Positions 49,201 to 63,000 of a stretch of 64,000 nt of DNA are shown here, one piece after another (the first letter of the stretch is position 1; the number at the start of each line of letters is the position of its first letter). Where the stretch lies: positions 11,780,001-11,844,000 of the forward strand of contig NC_135262.1 of NCBI RefSeq assembly GCF_964204865.1. Reading direction: 5' to 3'. The notes under the pieces are model-generated. The model saw only the letters and a list, made by a program, of their open reading frames with translations, did no database searches and had not been told where the DNA came from. The DNA is from Styela clava (taxonomy: Eukaryota > Chordata > Ascidiacea > Stolidobranchia > Styelidae). Position numbers and translations under genes: made by a program.

Positions 49201-52200
49201 ATTTTCGTAACTTAAAAGCAATATCGCAAATCAACTACAATGACTCACTTTGTTGTTTACTTCAGTAATACATTGTATATATTGTGTAGCTTTCAGTGTG
49301 AGCGTGAAATAATGGGCTGGATATGTCTTTACATAAATTTATATATTGTTCAGGTGTTCAGACGAAACAGTCACCGTTATAATCTTAGACGAAAATGAGG
49401 TCCCGCCAAAAATTCATACTCCGTTTGAAAGAGTAGTTCTGAAGGAAGATGCATATTTGGGAACTGTTGTTACAACTATTATAGCGTCAGATGCGGATGC
49501 AGTGAACGGACCTGGTTTCACCAAAAATGAGGTAAGAAATATTTAGCTTGTTTTGTAGCTATGATAGTAAAACAGTAAGATTTTTACACAGCAAAATATC
49601 CAAATTAAAGGTATTATAAATTTGTTTTCTTCATATAAATATGAACTAAATTCCTTCTCAGAATGATGACATTATTACATCTCGAAATGGAGAAATCTTT
49701 TTTTCAATCGTGGACGACAACAAAGTTCCGTTTACAATTGGGAAAAAATCCGGAAAAATTCGGCTCATGTCACAACTAGACAGAGAAGTTAAATCGGAAT
49801 GGAAGGTAATAAAAATAATATTTTTTCCAATGTGATGATATTTTTAATTTTTGTTATGGAAAATAAAATAGGATAGTAGGATATGCTTCAATTTGTTTCA
49901 AATTTGCTTCTAGTTGAAGATATTAGCTCGAGACGGGGGATTACCACCTATGGAAAGCTATGCTAATATTATTGTGGAGGTAGATGACGTCAATGACAAC
50001 AGCCCTCAGTTTGTCAATCCATCTGCAAACAATTCGCTCGTGTATGTCAACGTTTTAGAAAAGTCAGCGATTACAAAAGTAAAAGTAAGTTTGTTACATT
50101 TCACGCTAATTATTAATATGGTGGGAACTAATTTGAACAACATTAATATAAAAAATCTATATTCTGTTTTTAATAACTATATGAATACATTAATTATATC
50201 AAATTGTCTTTTCAATCTGATGTCTATTTTTCATTGCATCAACAGGCGATCGATTCAGATTCTGGGATAAATTCAAAAATCATATATTCCATCTTTGAAT
50301 ATACGAACAATTCGAAAGCACATTCTGGTTCAATGGATAATATTTCAATGCTTGTAAAATCTGAAAAAACGACCCCTCGTAAAGAAGACAGACATTATTT
50401 TATCATCAATCCAAACAATGGGGAATTACGTCTTAATTTTAGCAGGAAAAATTTGGAAGATTCTATAGGAGCACATTATATACGAATCAGGGTAAATTAT
50501 TCTTAATTATTGAATTTTAAAAAACTAATTTGAATGAATATTGAATTCCCAACAACAACAGCTTGCGTGTGTTGATTTTCTTCATATTTCATTCGAGTTA
50601 CTGTGACCAAAAATTTTATTTATTTCCTTACTTTTTCAGGCCAACGATCATGGAATCCCTTTAATGTATTCTGATAGATTCTTAAAATTGATTGTCGGCA
50701 AATATCCAAGTCAAAGTGGGAATCTCTTTACAAGAACAAAACAACTATTTTCACATTCTGTTGATCCGTTTATGCTCACCGTTGCACTTGGATGTTCTGT
50801 TCTCTTTTTGTTGGTTGTTGCTATAGTGATAGCAGTAAAATGTAGAAGTACGGACAAGGTTAGTACATTTCTGATATTTTTTGTCTGATAAATCACATAT
50901 TTGTTGCCATATTGTGAATTTGAATAATGCTGTAAATTTAAATTTTATCGATTAACTCCAAGTTAAATTTACAAAACTTTTCAAACTACAAATTTCTGCT
51001 CCTACTATTGAAGTTTTCTTGTTCTTTTTCCAGAATTTTCGAAAACGTAGCAGTTCCGTTACAACAAGTATCGAAATTAAAAGGAAGGGATTTAAAAATA
51101 ATAAATCAACAAAAGTAACATTTTACGACGAAATTGAGAAAAGAAGACAAAAAGAAATGAAATCTTCACAAGAAAGGTAAATTGTTATATCATAGTATGG
51201 TATAAATGACATCTCAAAAATAGAAACTGACTGAATATATCATTTTCTGTCTTGCAGTCTTGACTCAATGAAGCCGAATAAAGCGAATGAAGCTGCAGAT
51301 AATTTGAGTAATGAAGCAGTGCGTTGCAATCAAACGAGTACAGTGAGTATGACACTTTGATTTTTACTCGTTTACTTCGAATATGTTTATTACAATTCTC
51401 AAAATGTTTAGTATATCAATGAAATCTTATCTTTTGTTTCAGAACATATCATTTACGAATCATTCTGATAGTGACAGTGGAAAGGGTGATAGTGATCTTG
51501 ATGCCGCTGTTACCTCGAAAGGTATGGTCATATTTTGGCACTTTTATTCATCGGTATAAAATATTAAAACCCAACTGAATTGTATCATAAAGCAGCTGCA
51601 ACGTGGTATTTATTAACTGAGGTTTAGAGTCGTTAATACTCCAAATTGATCAAAAGATTAACTTTCTAGCCATTTTATTTCAGAACATATTCAACTGAAG
51701 CAACTTGCATCTAGATGTGGTGAACATTGTCGCATTTACGGACATAGTGATATGTGTTGGATGCCAGTGAACGGTAAGTAATGCAAGTTTGGAGTCAATG
51801 AAGAAAAAAAAATAACGTTATAGACAATAGCACAGACTGCTGCCATTGTACTACTAATTACTCTGTGTGGGTTAGCAGATCTGAATTTAATCTGATTGGA
51901 GTATAATTACGAAGGAAGGGATTTTGACTCGTCCACATCGTAGGTTGAATCAGTCTCTCTCTTCAAACTCTCCCTCCAAAACCAAGTACATGCATCTCGA
52001 ACAAGTGAATAGTTTACAGTTTTTATGCTCGACCCGAACTGGAAACCGAAAAAAAAATGTGATTTGCCCTATTTCCCTGAATAGAGATAAAAATTCTATT
52101 CTATCCTATAAAACTATTCAAGACAAATAAATATTTTGTTGTTCAAATGAGTTTGTGTAGTGAGGAACTTGCTGAGCATAAGCACGATTGTTGCTTAGCA

Positions 52201-53103
52201 AGTGAACGTATATATTTTAATTACAATAATCGTACTATAAGTCTAATTTTTCGAAACTTTTTTGAACCTAACTCAAGGCAAATTGTTGTATAAATGTATT
52301 TAGTGTTTGACGGTAGATTTGAACCTGCAATACTTCTCTAATGTATAATTAACGCCAGAAAAGATTATAAGATATTATATTGTAAGGAAACTGTGAATAA
52401 AACATAGCTGTTACGTTTTACAGAGAGTCACGATGTACGACCAATCCTTACGCAATACAACTGGGAAAAACTGAAACCAAGATATATTAGAGATAATAAT
52501 GTTAGAAAAAGCATGGCTTTTTCCTCATCGTCCTTGATGCTTGGAAAAATTCACAGTCCACCCAGTTCCACAGGAAGAGAAATTTACAGACCGCAACATA
52601 GAGTGTTTGAAAGAAGACATTCTAACCCCACTCTTTTAGAAGAGCAACCTCATCCTTATTCACGCAATGACATTGGTTTCACATCGCCTCCTAACTATTC
52701 ATCAATACTTCAGCAAAATAATTCCATGGTACAGTACGTTTCCCCTCCTACTTCAAATATTTCCACCCGTACATTATGTCTCAAACGATCTTCAAAAATT
52801 GACAAAATGACAATGAATTCAACAAATATTGTATGCAACCTCGACACGGTTTACGAAACTGAGTCAGTATCTCATTTATCCAGTGAATTCGATTTGAGTT
52901 CACCTCAGTGCAACTCAAAAGAATTGAGGGAAACCAGAAACCTTATTAATAAGAACTCAATACATTCCGATGCGTACGGAAGGGATTTACATGAAAATGT
53001 GAATGCTTCTCATATTAATCCACAAAGCGCAAAAAAGCACAAAAGCTTATCGATGGAAGAAACGGAAGATATCATCAATAACATTGAAAATTTACTTCTT
53101 TAA
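44731..53103 (+). CDS. Delta-type protocadherin, 19 coding exons
   Basis: Exons: 44731-44851, 45536-45783, 46659-46836, 47241-47354, 47432-47565, 47679-47887, 48200-48345, 48637-48765, 48861-48978, 49354-49531, 49662-49805, 49914-50084, 50246-50491, 50640-50858, 51034-51176, 51258-51342, 51443-51521, 51684-51773, 52424-53103. All phases agree and the product is 1,143 residues. A signal peptide is followed by six cadherin repeats, delimited by DDVNDNTP (142), DVNDNYP (254), EDVNDNSP (363), DENEVPP (478) and DDVNDNSP (597), then one membrane helix at about 756-779. The tail holds DSDSGKGDSD (870-879) and CRIYGHSDMCWMP (903-915), matching conserved motifs of delta-protocadherins. Role by family: calcium-dependent homophilic adhesion, often neural. 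AATAAA at 53124. The many introns in the ectodomain contrast with the single large ectodomain exon of vertebrate protocadherins. Confidence 0.9.
46146..46304. repeat. (TGTC)n then (TGTA)n microsatellite in protocadherin intron 2
   Basis: About 29 TGTC units (one tgcc variant) run into about 9 TGTA units. The translated open frames on both strands are artefacts of the repeat. Confidence 0.95.
46298..46545 (+). repeat. Dispersed repeat copy flanking the microsatellite
   Basis: Inverted relative of 1685-2010. Begins gttagatgcacgcgatatct right after the microsatellite and includes ttatgtcgtataattagcga and gggggatccc followed by atcgataagtcttcgg. The repeat-to-microsatellite junction is the same in both copies, so the microsatellite likely travels with, or grew from, one end of the element. 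Confidence 0.8.
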
Positions 53104-55802
53104 TCTTTTTTAACATTGTTTTTAATAAAAACTTATACTTTTTCATTGATTTTCTATTCGAATGAATCTAGTGGAACTACTTGATAATTGTTTAGGCTTA
53201 TGTAGACAGAAATTGGAAGGTGCTTCATCTAGAAAGGCATTCTAAAAAAAAGCTTTCATAGGTATTTTTCTATAGTTTTTGGTATATTTGAAACTTCTAA
53301 ATGTCCGCCGATGCGGTATTTTATTCCAAGTCTAAGATTAGGTTTTCTGATTATTACCGTCATCATCACATTTCTGCCAATATATACGAGAAGAGGGTAT
53401 TCCTAAAAAATAAGTACAAAATACTGATCATATTTTACTCGATAAATTACTGCTTATTAATGCTGAACAATCTCGCAGTTTGTCTTCATCGTATTATATT
53501 TAAATACTATAGACATATTCGAATAGCTGGTTCACTTTTCCGAATGAGAAGAATTTAAGAAAAATGTACGAATATCGATTATTAAAACATATATTTTAAT
53601 AAATAACAACAACAACCTCAGAATAATAACAAAACCATTTGTATATCCACTTCGGTTCGAAAGAGACCCGGAAACGTTGAAAATTAAATAATCGAATTTC
53701 ATATATGAATGGTGAAACATGGATGGGTACATTGTTTATCTCAGCCTACTGAACATCCTGTAATTGCTGTGGTGGAATGCTCAGAGACGCATCAAGAATG
53801 TAATATTGCATGACTCAAATATCCTGTAACGTTATTCTTATGATCACACATTGTCAGACATACAGAGTAGAGATTTATTTTCTTTACGTTGTAACCAGAT
53901 TGATAGGACATATTTTGTATGGCATTTTACATAGATATACAGGCAATAATCAAAAGAAAGGCCGGATATTAACTTATGTATTAGCTGTCGAGAATATTCG
54001 ATTATTTTAGAATCTGATTCTATTTCGTATCCCATTATATTTGTCGTTAACTTTCTTTAAATTAGCATTAAAAACAGAGTATAAAGAATGAATAAGGTTA
54101 GTGAAAAGAATTCATTCAATGAATGCATCAAATACTTTATATAATAATGCCGAGATTTTCTGTTACATGAAGCTTCACTCAGTAGTACATTTATTATGTA
54201 AATTGGCTCTCCCGTAGTATGTGAACCAAGATGGCGGACACCTGAACATAGTATGTGTACCAGGTTAGGGTTAGGCCATAATTTCATTCCAATTTACTTT
54301 ATTTTAAGTTCTATTACGAGTTCGGGGACTGGCCAAGTGACTCTCGTAGTATTTGTACCTGAAATGAAACCTGTTACTCGTACTACGTTCCGGTGTCCGC
54401 CATCTTGCTGGTCAACATACTAAGGGAGTATCAATTTTTGTTTGCGAGTAATACCGTGCCGTATAGTTATCCTTTTCATTTTAAAAATGACCCTAAAAAC
54501 TCAATTAAATGATAAATGCTAGTTAAATGTGCGTTAGTGCCATTTGCGTCACGATTTCAAAAGAAACATTCATTACGAGAGAAACACATGATATTTAATC
54601 GATGGTTCGAAGGAACTTTTATGTAATGATATATTTGCAAAACTTCTTTTTAAATATTAGATTTCATTTCAAATATTCGAAAACGATTAGTTTCTTTAAA
54701 ACTACGACCCATATCAAATATAACAACACCACAAGTGTTACGAATCGAGAAAAGATGCAAACGCAAGAAAAAGAAACGAAGAACGCTTTTGGTGGATGTT
54801 GAGGCAGCACCGCTGAGGCATGTAATTGCCTCGTGGTATTCGAATTATTGTTTTCTTCAATTAGAATGAAACTGTTTTTTTTTTTTTATATTGCTACTGA
54901 CGGATTCAAATTAATGTCGATTTGAATCGCTTCAAAATTCTAAAACTTACATCCCTAACCGAGATTCCAATTGTTCTTGTAAATTTCTACAAATCACAAT
55001 TGTATCTGTAAATTATTTTTCTTTCGATAAATCATGAATATTCCTTCTGTAATGCGTAGATATACGAATGCACAATTTCACGATGCTGTATATATCGTGC
55101 AATACTGCATCGTATGTTTAAATATTAAAAACATCCTTATCTGTGGGTGGATTGGTTAGAAAAATATATAAAGCGTCGCGTCATTAAACTGTATTGTTCT
55201 GCCATTTGAGCTGAATACAAAACCTAACATAGATTGGGTGAGAATAATACTGACTTCTCGCAATGCTAGAACATGTAACAAACAAGGAATCAGGTGATAG
55301 AATCTTTTGAGTCGTATTCTCAAGCGTTTAAATTACGTTGAAAAATAGTTTGTACTTTTGACCTATGCTGATGTAGTATAAACTCCCTTTTTTAAAGAAT
55401 TAATTTAACACAAGGAGATGCAAGTCTTAAATCAATGACCATTGTTGTGCATAAAAAGCTTTATTACTGTTTCATTGTAACTAATTCGGATTAAAGACGC
55501 TTTATTCAAATTCATGGTAATAGACCAATCGCACTAAGCCGCTTATTGTCGTTTCTAATCTTACTAATAGAAACATTTAGTTTGGAGTGAACTGAGTATA
55601 ATTTTTTCGGGTATTTGTTACAACGAAGACGCAGAATATACTTAAAGGGAGATTCTCAATGCTGGAATTGTTTCGTAGTGGATAGATTGATAAATGAGTT
55701 TTAAGAATCTGGTGGAATTTTTTCAGTTTGATTACCCCCAGATCAGTGCTTTGTTTCAATTTCTTGCAGTGGCTTGAGACAAAATAGATAGCATCATTGA
55801 CA
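53104..55802. other. Spacer between protocadherin and the small zinc-site gene
   Basis: Contains the protocadherin poly(A) signal (AATAAA, 53124-53129) and a foldback MITE at 54209-54428. Short frames at 53301-53558 and 53810-54010 lack exon borders or recognisable content. Confidence 0.4.
54209..54428. mobile_element. Foldback MITE, about 220 bp
   Basis: The left end ctcccgtagtatgt and subterminal caagatggcggacacc are inverted at the right as ggtgtccgccatcttgc and acatactaagggag. The interior holds ggttagggttaggcc. A TA follows the right end, but a clear duplication on the left was not found, so the superfamily is open. Confidence 0.75.
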
Positions 55803-57019
55803 ATGTCCGCCTCGGAAGAAACTCAAAGAAAAGAGAAGGCATCAAATATATCATTAACTTCTCACCAATACGAGACAAGGTTATATGCGGATATCATTTT
55901 AAAACTTTCATCCTGTTTGCAGAGTATTTTCAATAAAATAGGATTATGCGTTTTCTTACGTTTATAATAAATAGTACCTAACGCGAAAGCCATTTGTATA
56001 ATCTGCAAACAAGCCTACGCATTCCAAAATATGCAGCAGTATTTTTTTAGCACTGTGTTCCCACTAAAAATAATTGCATTTTGACAGAGCAGAATATGGG
56101 TGGCCCAGAGAAGGCTCCTTTGCTGCATTTTAAGGATAACAAAATGAATAAAAATGTAAATCTATCTGAGGTACAATGGTTCTATACTAAAGGGTGCATG
56201 TAATATCGTAGTATTTCATTCTTATAGGTTTGAAAACGAGGAAGCTTTCCAAAGTTTGGTGGATTTTCTTGCAACCGATCTCGCTAGTGTAAAAGACAAG
56301 AGACATGGTTTCAAAAAAGTGCCGGTAAAGAAGATTAAATTTTCTGACGGTCAAGGTACGTTTAATATTTGATTGCTCCGATGCATTGAGTATTCTTAAG
56401 TAAAACTTGCTGCATGAATGTTTCTAATATAGAGTGTGGAACTCAATAAATGAGAGTGAATCGCTACTGTTATTTTATTACCCAGTGTGCTTTGTGGCTA
56501 GATGCTGGTGGCTAGTTCATCGTGAATTATCCAAAGCTTTAAATTCAGACTCTAAATAATAAAAGTGAATAAACGATCTTCTATACTCTACTATACTATA
56601 AAGTCTATAGAATGAGAAAAGTTGATGGTGCTTTTACACGACAGCAAGTTTGAAAGTGATTGAAATAAATTAGACCAAATTAATGACCGTCAAAACGATA
56701 TATCTTGACAAAATAATTTGTTTATAATAATACTATTTAGGCATCGTCTCAAAAACCTCAATCTACTAACAATAATTTAGTGTCACCGGTTGTCGAGAAG
56801 ATAAAGAAGAAATATGCACACACCGCGTGTCCTCATTGCCAGAGAGTTTACAACGATTTTGAGACTTCCGTCCTTAACGGTTGTGGCGTGACGAATCATA
56901 GAAGCAACAATGATCATATGTGCGTCAGACTTTTAACTGAGGTGGAAGAGCAAGCAATACCGCGGATATGTGTACCTTCTGTAAAGCCACTGGAACTTAG
57001 ACTTGATTTGTTTAAATAA
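55803..57019 (+). CDS. Small protein with possible zinc-binding C-terminus, 3 exons
   Basis: Exons: 55803-55879, 56228-56355, 56781-57019. Phases 2 and 1 close and the product is 147 residues. The N-terminus is short and polar (MSASEETQRKEKASN). Exon 2 gives a probable helix (FENEEAFQSLVDFLATDLAS) then a basic stretch (GFKKVPVKKIKF). Exon 3 has CPHCQRVYNDFETSV, NGCGVTNHRSNNDHMC, then RLLTEVEEQAIPRIC and a hydrophobic end. The CPHC pair with later Cys and His residues could bind zinc. No signal peptide, so nuclear or cytoplasmic. I do not recognise the family. The exon 3 acceptor was chosen (ataatttag, 56780) because the one at 56740 breaks the frame. AATAAA at 57127. Confidence 0.6.
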
Positions 57020-60000
57020 CTTCAAATTACAAGTTGCTTTTTTTTTTTGATGATACTTTATAAAGAATCTGACTTTACGAACGCAAAATTATTTTGTCAT
57101 CTTCAATGCTGTTGCCAGGTATTTTGAATAAATTATTTTAATTTTAATTTTTTGTGTGAAAAGTCTATAAGGCTTTCACATATATAACAATAAAATTTCA
57201 GATATTAATGTTCGATTTCTTAATGAAATGTATATTTAAATGTATTCATGTATTTAACAATAAAATATGTTAAAGATTGAACGCATTTACTACAACATTT
57301 TCGATTATTTTTCAAGTTTTGTATCAACTTTGTGAAATCGCTAGATGTCGCTCTGAAGCACTAATAGCAGATTAAGTTTCTCGGACATCCTGCGCTTTCT
57401 CTTATTTAGATAGGCGATTTTAGTTTTTTGTAGCTCCAATATTGAGTCAATTGCTCTTTTGAAATGAATTTGAGGTGTCGTTAGGAAGCAATTAACGTGA
57501 TTTAGATGGCAGTATTCTACACATCCTATCTTCTCATCTGGCTGTCAATTGATGGATAATGTTGTGTTGAATATCTACAATGTCCCTCCTTTGTAAATAT
57601 TGAATAAAATATACCGTTATTGCGCTTTTTTCATGTAAGTCGCCTTTCTGATGCAATTGATAATCTTTTGTCAAAAAACAGTAAATACAAGCTGACCCAC
57701 ATTAAAAGTATTTAATATTTTTGTTTAATATCAATCGTCAATTATTACAACATTATTGCGCTTTGTTTTTCAAAGTCATCAAACAGTAGGCCAACAGAAT
57801 TCAAATTATTTCATCACTAAAAGACATATGACAAGAATGTGCATATTCGATTGAGCATGAAATTGAAATGAAGTGAACCCTGTTGTGAATAAATTATTCA
57901 GAAAACAGTTTTTTGCATTTTCTGACTTTGATCTTAAAAATTTTCAACCATTACGACTACCGCCGTTACTACAGTCTGCAGTATTGTCCTTTAGACGAAC
58001 CAACTTTTGTAACTGAAAAGTAATTGCTTATTTCAATTTATCCGATCATATGCCATTCAAGGTTTCAAGTTGAGATAGGTTTGTGGAGAAAAATATTTTC
58101 TGCAATTCAGGGCAACTTTAGAGTATATATTTGCAATTCAGTTGATTCTTTATTGGAACTGGGATTGGATGATATCATAATTAATAGGTATCATTGTATG
58201 ATAAGCTACATGAATAAGTAAAATACTGAATTATAGTACTCGGCTACTGCTCAACTTATTCTGCAACAAGTTCTTTGCCATAAAAGAATGACTCTTATTT
58301 GTTTATATTCTTTCTGATAACAAATGTGCCTAATAAACACGCGGTTAAGAATAGCTTTCTGATATCTCAAATATATGTATAAATGAAAATTTTGAAAGCG
58401 GTTTATTGAGCTATGATCTATCTCAGCGTACATGCTTGCACGAAAATCCATCGAGCTGAAATATTTTCCACTTAACTTAATTACGGCCAAATGTCACTTA
58501 ATTTGGAGCAACAAAAATAAACACGCTTCGTTTGCACAAACAATAAACTCTTTGGATGCCTACATATTTCAACGGCAGCCATAGTTACTGCGTTGGATAA
58601 TAAATGAGCTTCGTAAATATATATGAGGTACTTTCTCTGTCTTCAAATTATCAATTCCTTCTTTTTGTATCTTCTAATGACAATCACTGGAATAACTGAG
58701 TTGATTCAAACGCCCCAGACGAACATATTGTAATTCCTGCTAATGCTCACCTCAAACCTCAATCGATTATTTAATGGATGATCCCCAGCGTATGTTTTCA
58801 ATTGAAACCCAGAGTTTGAATAATCTCTATTAACGTTAAAAGACCGTTGTATAATAATGATTACCGATAATGAATCGAGATCGCCTACTTACTGCAAAAC
58901 TTTAATTGGTCAATATTCACTTGCTCTAAGAATAGGAGATTTCCAAACGGTGAATCCTGGTAGTCAGTAATCGTTTTTATATTATGTATTGGTGTCTGAA
59001 TGGGGCCTTTCACTTCACACCTATGTGGACAGGTATTATGTGTGTGGTGTATCAGCATATTTAGATTGGAGAAAAAAATGACGCATCCACGAAGATATGA
59101 GAACATGTTTAAAAGAGTGTAGGGAGTGCAATTGAATGCTTTGCCCCCGTCCATAATATTATCCATGAGGCTTAAAATTAATTCAGTGCTTACTCTATGT
59201 CAATGTCGTTGGTAAATTTTTGTAATTAAGACTTGCTTCATTAGTATTTCTTGGACAACAGCATATCAATTAAAGATAAGATTCAATAAAATCATAAATC
59301 AATCACTGTGTTCGATGCTCAAGTATTCCAGATGAAATTGTGGCCTTATTATCGTTACGCTTTCTTCTATGAAGAGGCTGAGCATAGATTTTATAGCGGT
59401 CTTTAACCATACCCCGTGATACAATAAATATATATACGATGATATGATTTAGACAGTGAATATATTATATTAAGTTAGCAAATTTGGATTGTCATATCCT
59501 AATTAATTAAATTAGATGTAACAGTAGAAAAGTTCTTTTTGTTGACATATTTTTACCCTGGTAATGCTTCTATACCGTGTAATTGTGTTTGGTAGTTACG
59601 GATGCTGATGCTTCCATTATCTACGATGAGTCACAAAAGTTGATATTACGTCTAGTTTAATATAGATTGAAATTTGTTTAGTTCAAGTAGTCGATGAAAT
59701 ATATTCGATTCATTTACTTTTATTTGTCGGAAAGATTAGGAAGTATACAATGTCAAAACCAGGTAATCTTCACCAAACAAAAACATAATGATTGTAGGAT
59801 TGTTCGCCTACTGACACGGAACACCACAAATGACGTAGTTCTAATCAGCAGATGAAATTCAGACAGTTGTTCCATATATATTCACCTAATTACTAAGAGA
59901 GGTCGCGTATTTGTTAAAATAACCCGTAACCAATATGTCATCGATATTGGGTTGTTTATACACGATTATTACCATTGTGTATCACTAAGAGGGATCAAAA

Positions 60001-63000
60001 CTATTAATATGTAAAATGTGAATATTGTAACTGTAACAACATTTCGTATATAATCAGTTATCTAGTTCATAGGTTCTGAAAGTGCTCCATACTGAGCCCC
60101 AGGGCTGCGTGAAAGGAACCTAAGGGATCCTCGAGCTATTCGATCACTTATAAAAATACTGACTTGGTTAATTTTGTTACTGTCCAAAGAAGCAATAACC
60201 GTAATCATTAAATTTGACAACCGCAATTTGAATATTTTTTGAATACAAAGCAGCAAATACATCCGAGTCACTAAATACAGTAATTTATTCAGGAACATTA
60301 ATCGGTAAGTAACGATTTTATTTTCATAAATTCATTGTAGGGCTCCGTGAATAATATTCAACCTCTTCACAGGAGCTTCCAGCGTTCATGTGAAATGATC
60401 CATCGCCATCCAATTCATACAATGATAAGTCAGTGAAGTCACTGCATTTTTTCAGTATATAGAGTGAGTGTCATTCTTCTGAATTGTCATAATTGGTTGT
60501 TGGTATTTTCTTACGTACGAGGATCGTCTGTCAGGGAGATTATGCATATATTTCTTGAGCGACACCTTATAAATTAATGATAAGGGTAAAAGTCATCTCC
60601 ATCATAGCGCAGTGGACTTTCGGTAATTGCAATTTTTTGGTAAATCGATAATAAATTTTAAATTTCTGATTATGGATTGAAAATGTTTGTTTGATGTGGG
60701 TGCATTTAAGTTCAATTACACTTTGCTCTTTTAATATTCAACATATTCTTAATTCTTGAAAAGGTTCAGGATATAACGCAACCTTATATGAACTTGATAG
60801 GAACAAGAACATGTAAGAAAATTGATAATTTAAGATTGTAGTATGGAACAACAATGATGATATGACTGATATGGTCATTTTTGTAATATTAGTGATAATT
60901 TGTTTCAGTGAGTATTTGTGATTTGGAAACGGAATTAACAACCATCGGTTATTTCGATTCATGGAATCTTATTGTTTTTATCAAATTCACAAGAGTCAAG
61001 TGTTTCAGTTATTTACCTATTCAATCAAACTACTCCCCGGAATTGGGAAACAATGTGGGATTGTTTTGGAAATAAGCAACTTATAATTTGATGTTAGGTA
61101 TTATTGAGATAAAACGAATTTTAAGGATTAAATATCATAACGTCACGCTAATAACCGAATTGCGTAATTCATTTCTAGCAGTTTTAAGAAAAACGTAAAA
61201 AACTTCCTACTGATATTGCTATGCCATTGAGAGTCAATTATTTTCCATAGTTCAATTTTTTGATTGTAGCCGGATTTAAGTTAATTTGTATGACCCAGTT
61301 ATGTGACGTCATAATGGCGCACTGTGACTTAGACAAAAATGTGTCTATGACTAGGGGACATACGCAATTTTGCAACTTGACTATATGTACCAGTCCTGAA
61401 AACCAAACAATTCAAAAACGAATGTAATTCTTAGTATATACGATGTCTAATCCCCAAAGTAGCTAATCTGTTTCAATCACATTATTTTTTATGTTTAAAA
61501 ATATATATTTCATCAATATAACATGCTTTGCACATCCACCGAAATAAGACTAAAGTTAAATATAAAGATTAAAACAGCAATGTACTCTTATATAAAAGCC
61601 AACCAAGGCGAATTGGGCTCAGACAGTGAATATCACAAGTGCACGCCGTCCTATACTGTAGTATAAATTGAAATTTATAAGCGCTAAGCTAGAATCTGAG
61701 ATGCAAAAACTCGAAAATCCTTCGCCGAGGTTATTTTGCCTCTGTGACGTCACAATAGTCCTGCGTTAACAATGATAATTCATTATGACGAAACAATTGA
61801 ACAAATTTGCATATCATACAAAATCTCTAATTTTATGGGTTTCGGAATTCCTAAAATAAAATCTGAGTTAACAGACAGGTGCGCAGCAGTACATAAATAC
61901 CCATTTCATGGAAAACTCAAAACCGCCAAAAATAACTTACGCAATTCGATTATTAGCGTGACGATATGCAATTATTTATCTATTTTTTTTTTATAAATTT
62001 CCGTATGAGGATACCGATATGATGAGTTTTTCTACGTAGATCTGGATCTGCGTAAATACTGTTCACAAAGAGTACATACCTACTCAATGCCAACATCGTA
62101 TCTGTAAACTATGTTCCAATAGAATAAACTGAACAAAATCTTAATATAGATGAAGTGCGGTAGAATTTACAATTGTAAAATAAAGTTTTGAATTAAAAAA
62201 AGTCATTTTTTTCGTAATACTTTTGTTAAATCTTTTTCTTTTTCGTCTGTAAATTTATCACATGGAATCAAAATAATGCAAAACTTGATTCAGAATATTC
62301 AAGTTTTTGTCTTCTCTATTTTTATTATGGTATAAAATTCACTTCTCCACAAGGTTACGTAATGACACGGGCAACTTAGGACTTAGGTGAATTTAGTAAT
62401 TTTCTCATGCCTCAGATAGTTTTTAAGTAAAAAAGAATTTTTGGGTCTCAGAATTATTATTTTATGACTGACTTCTGGACTTAAATACTATTGATTAAAC
62501 TTAATAGGTGTCAGTCAAGAATACAAAGTTTGTTTTCGATGAATAAAAGTAGGAAGATCAATTTTTTCTGGAGGTGATGACGTAATTCGGAAGAGTCAAT
62601 TATAAGGTTATTGCATTAAGTTTTTAATATTTTAATATCTAACAAAGAAGAATGTTAGAACAAAATAATAACTAATGTTAAAAAGAGACATAAATTCATA
62701 CATTATGCACATTTAGTCATGTTAATTAGATTCTGTATGTTTTTTTTGAAGTTCAATTTAGCAAGAACTTTCATTTGTGTCAAATATAGTCTAAATACTA
62801 AATTCAGAATGTGCATTTCATTATAGAATCCATACTGCATTTTTTGAGGAATATAGTCTGTCATTGATTTAGCATGATCTTGACTATCTCCAAGTACAAT
62901 AATTTGTGCTGATTAATATTTATGAGAAATGTCATTCTAGAAAATTAGCTGGGAGTCAAATTACAATCCACCCCAAATGGTCCTGCCGATAATGTTATGC

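Noticed and set aside
51924-52130. Alternative last exon for the protocadherin, with an AATAAA after it
   Set aside because: The nearby acceptors (ending at about 51912 and 51943) lead to an immediate or early stop in the required phase, and the true exon at 52424 fits in phase.
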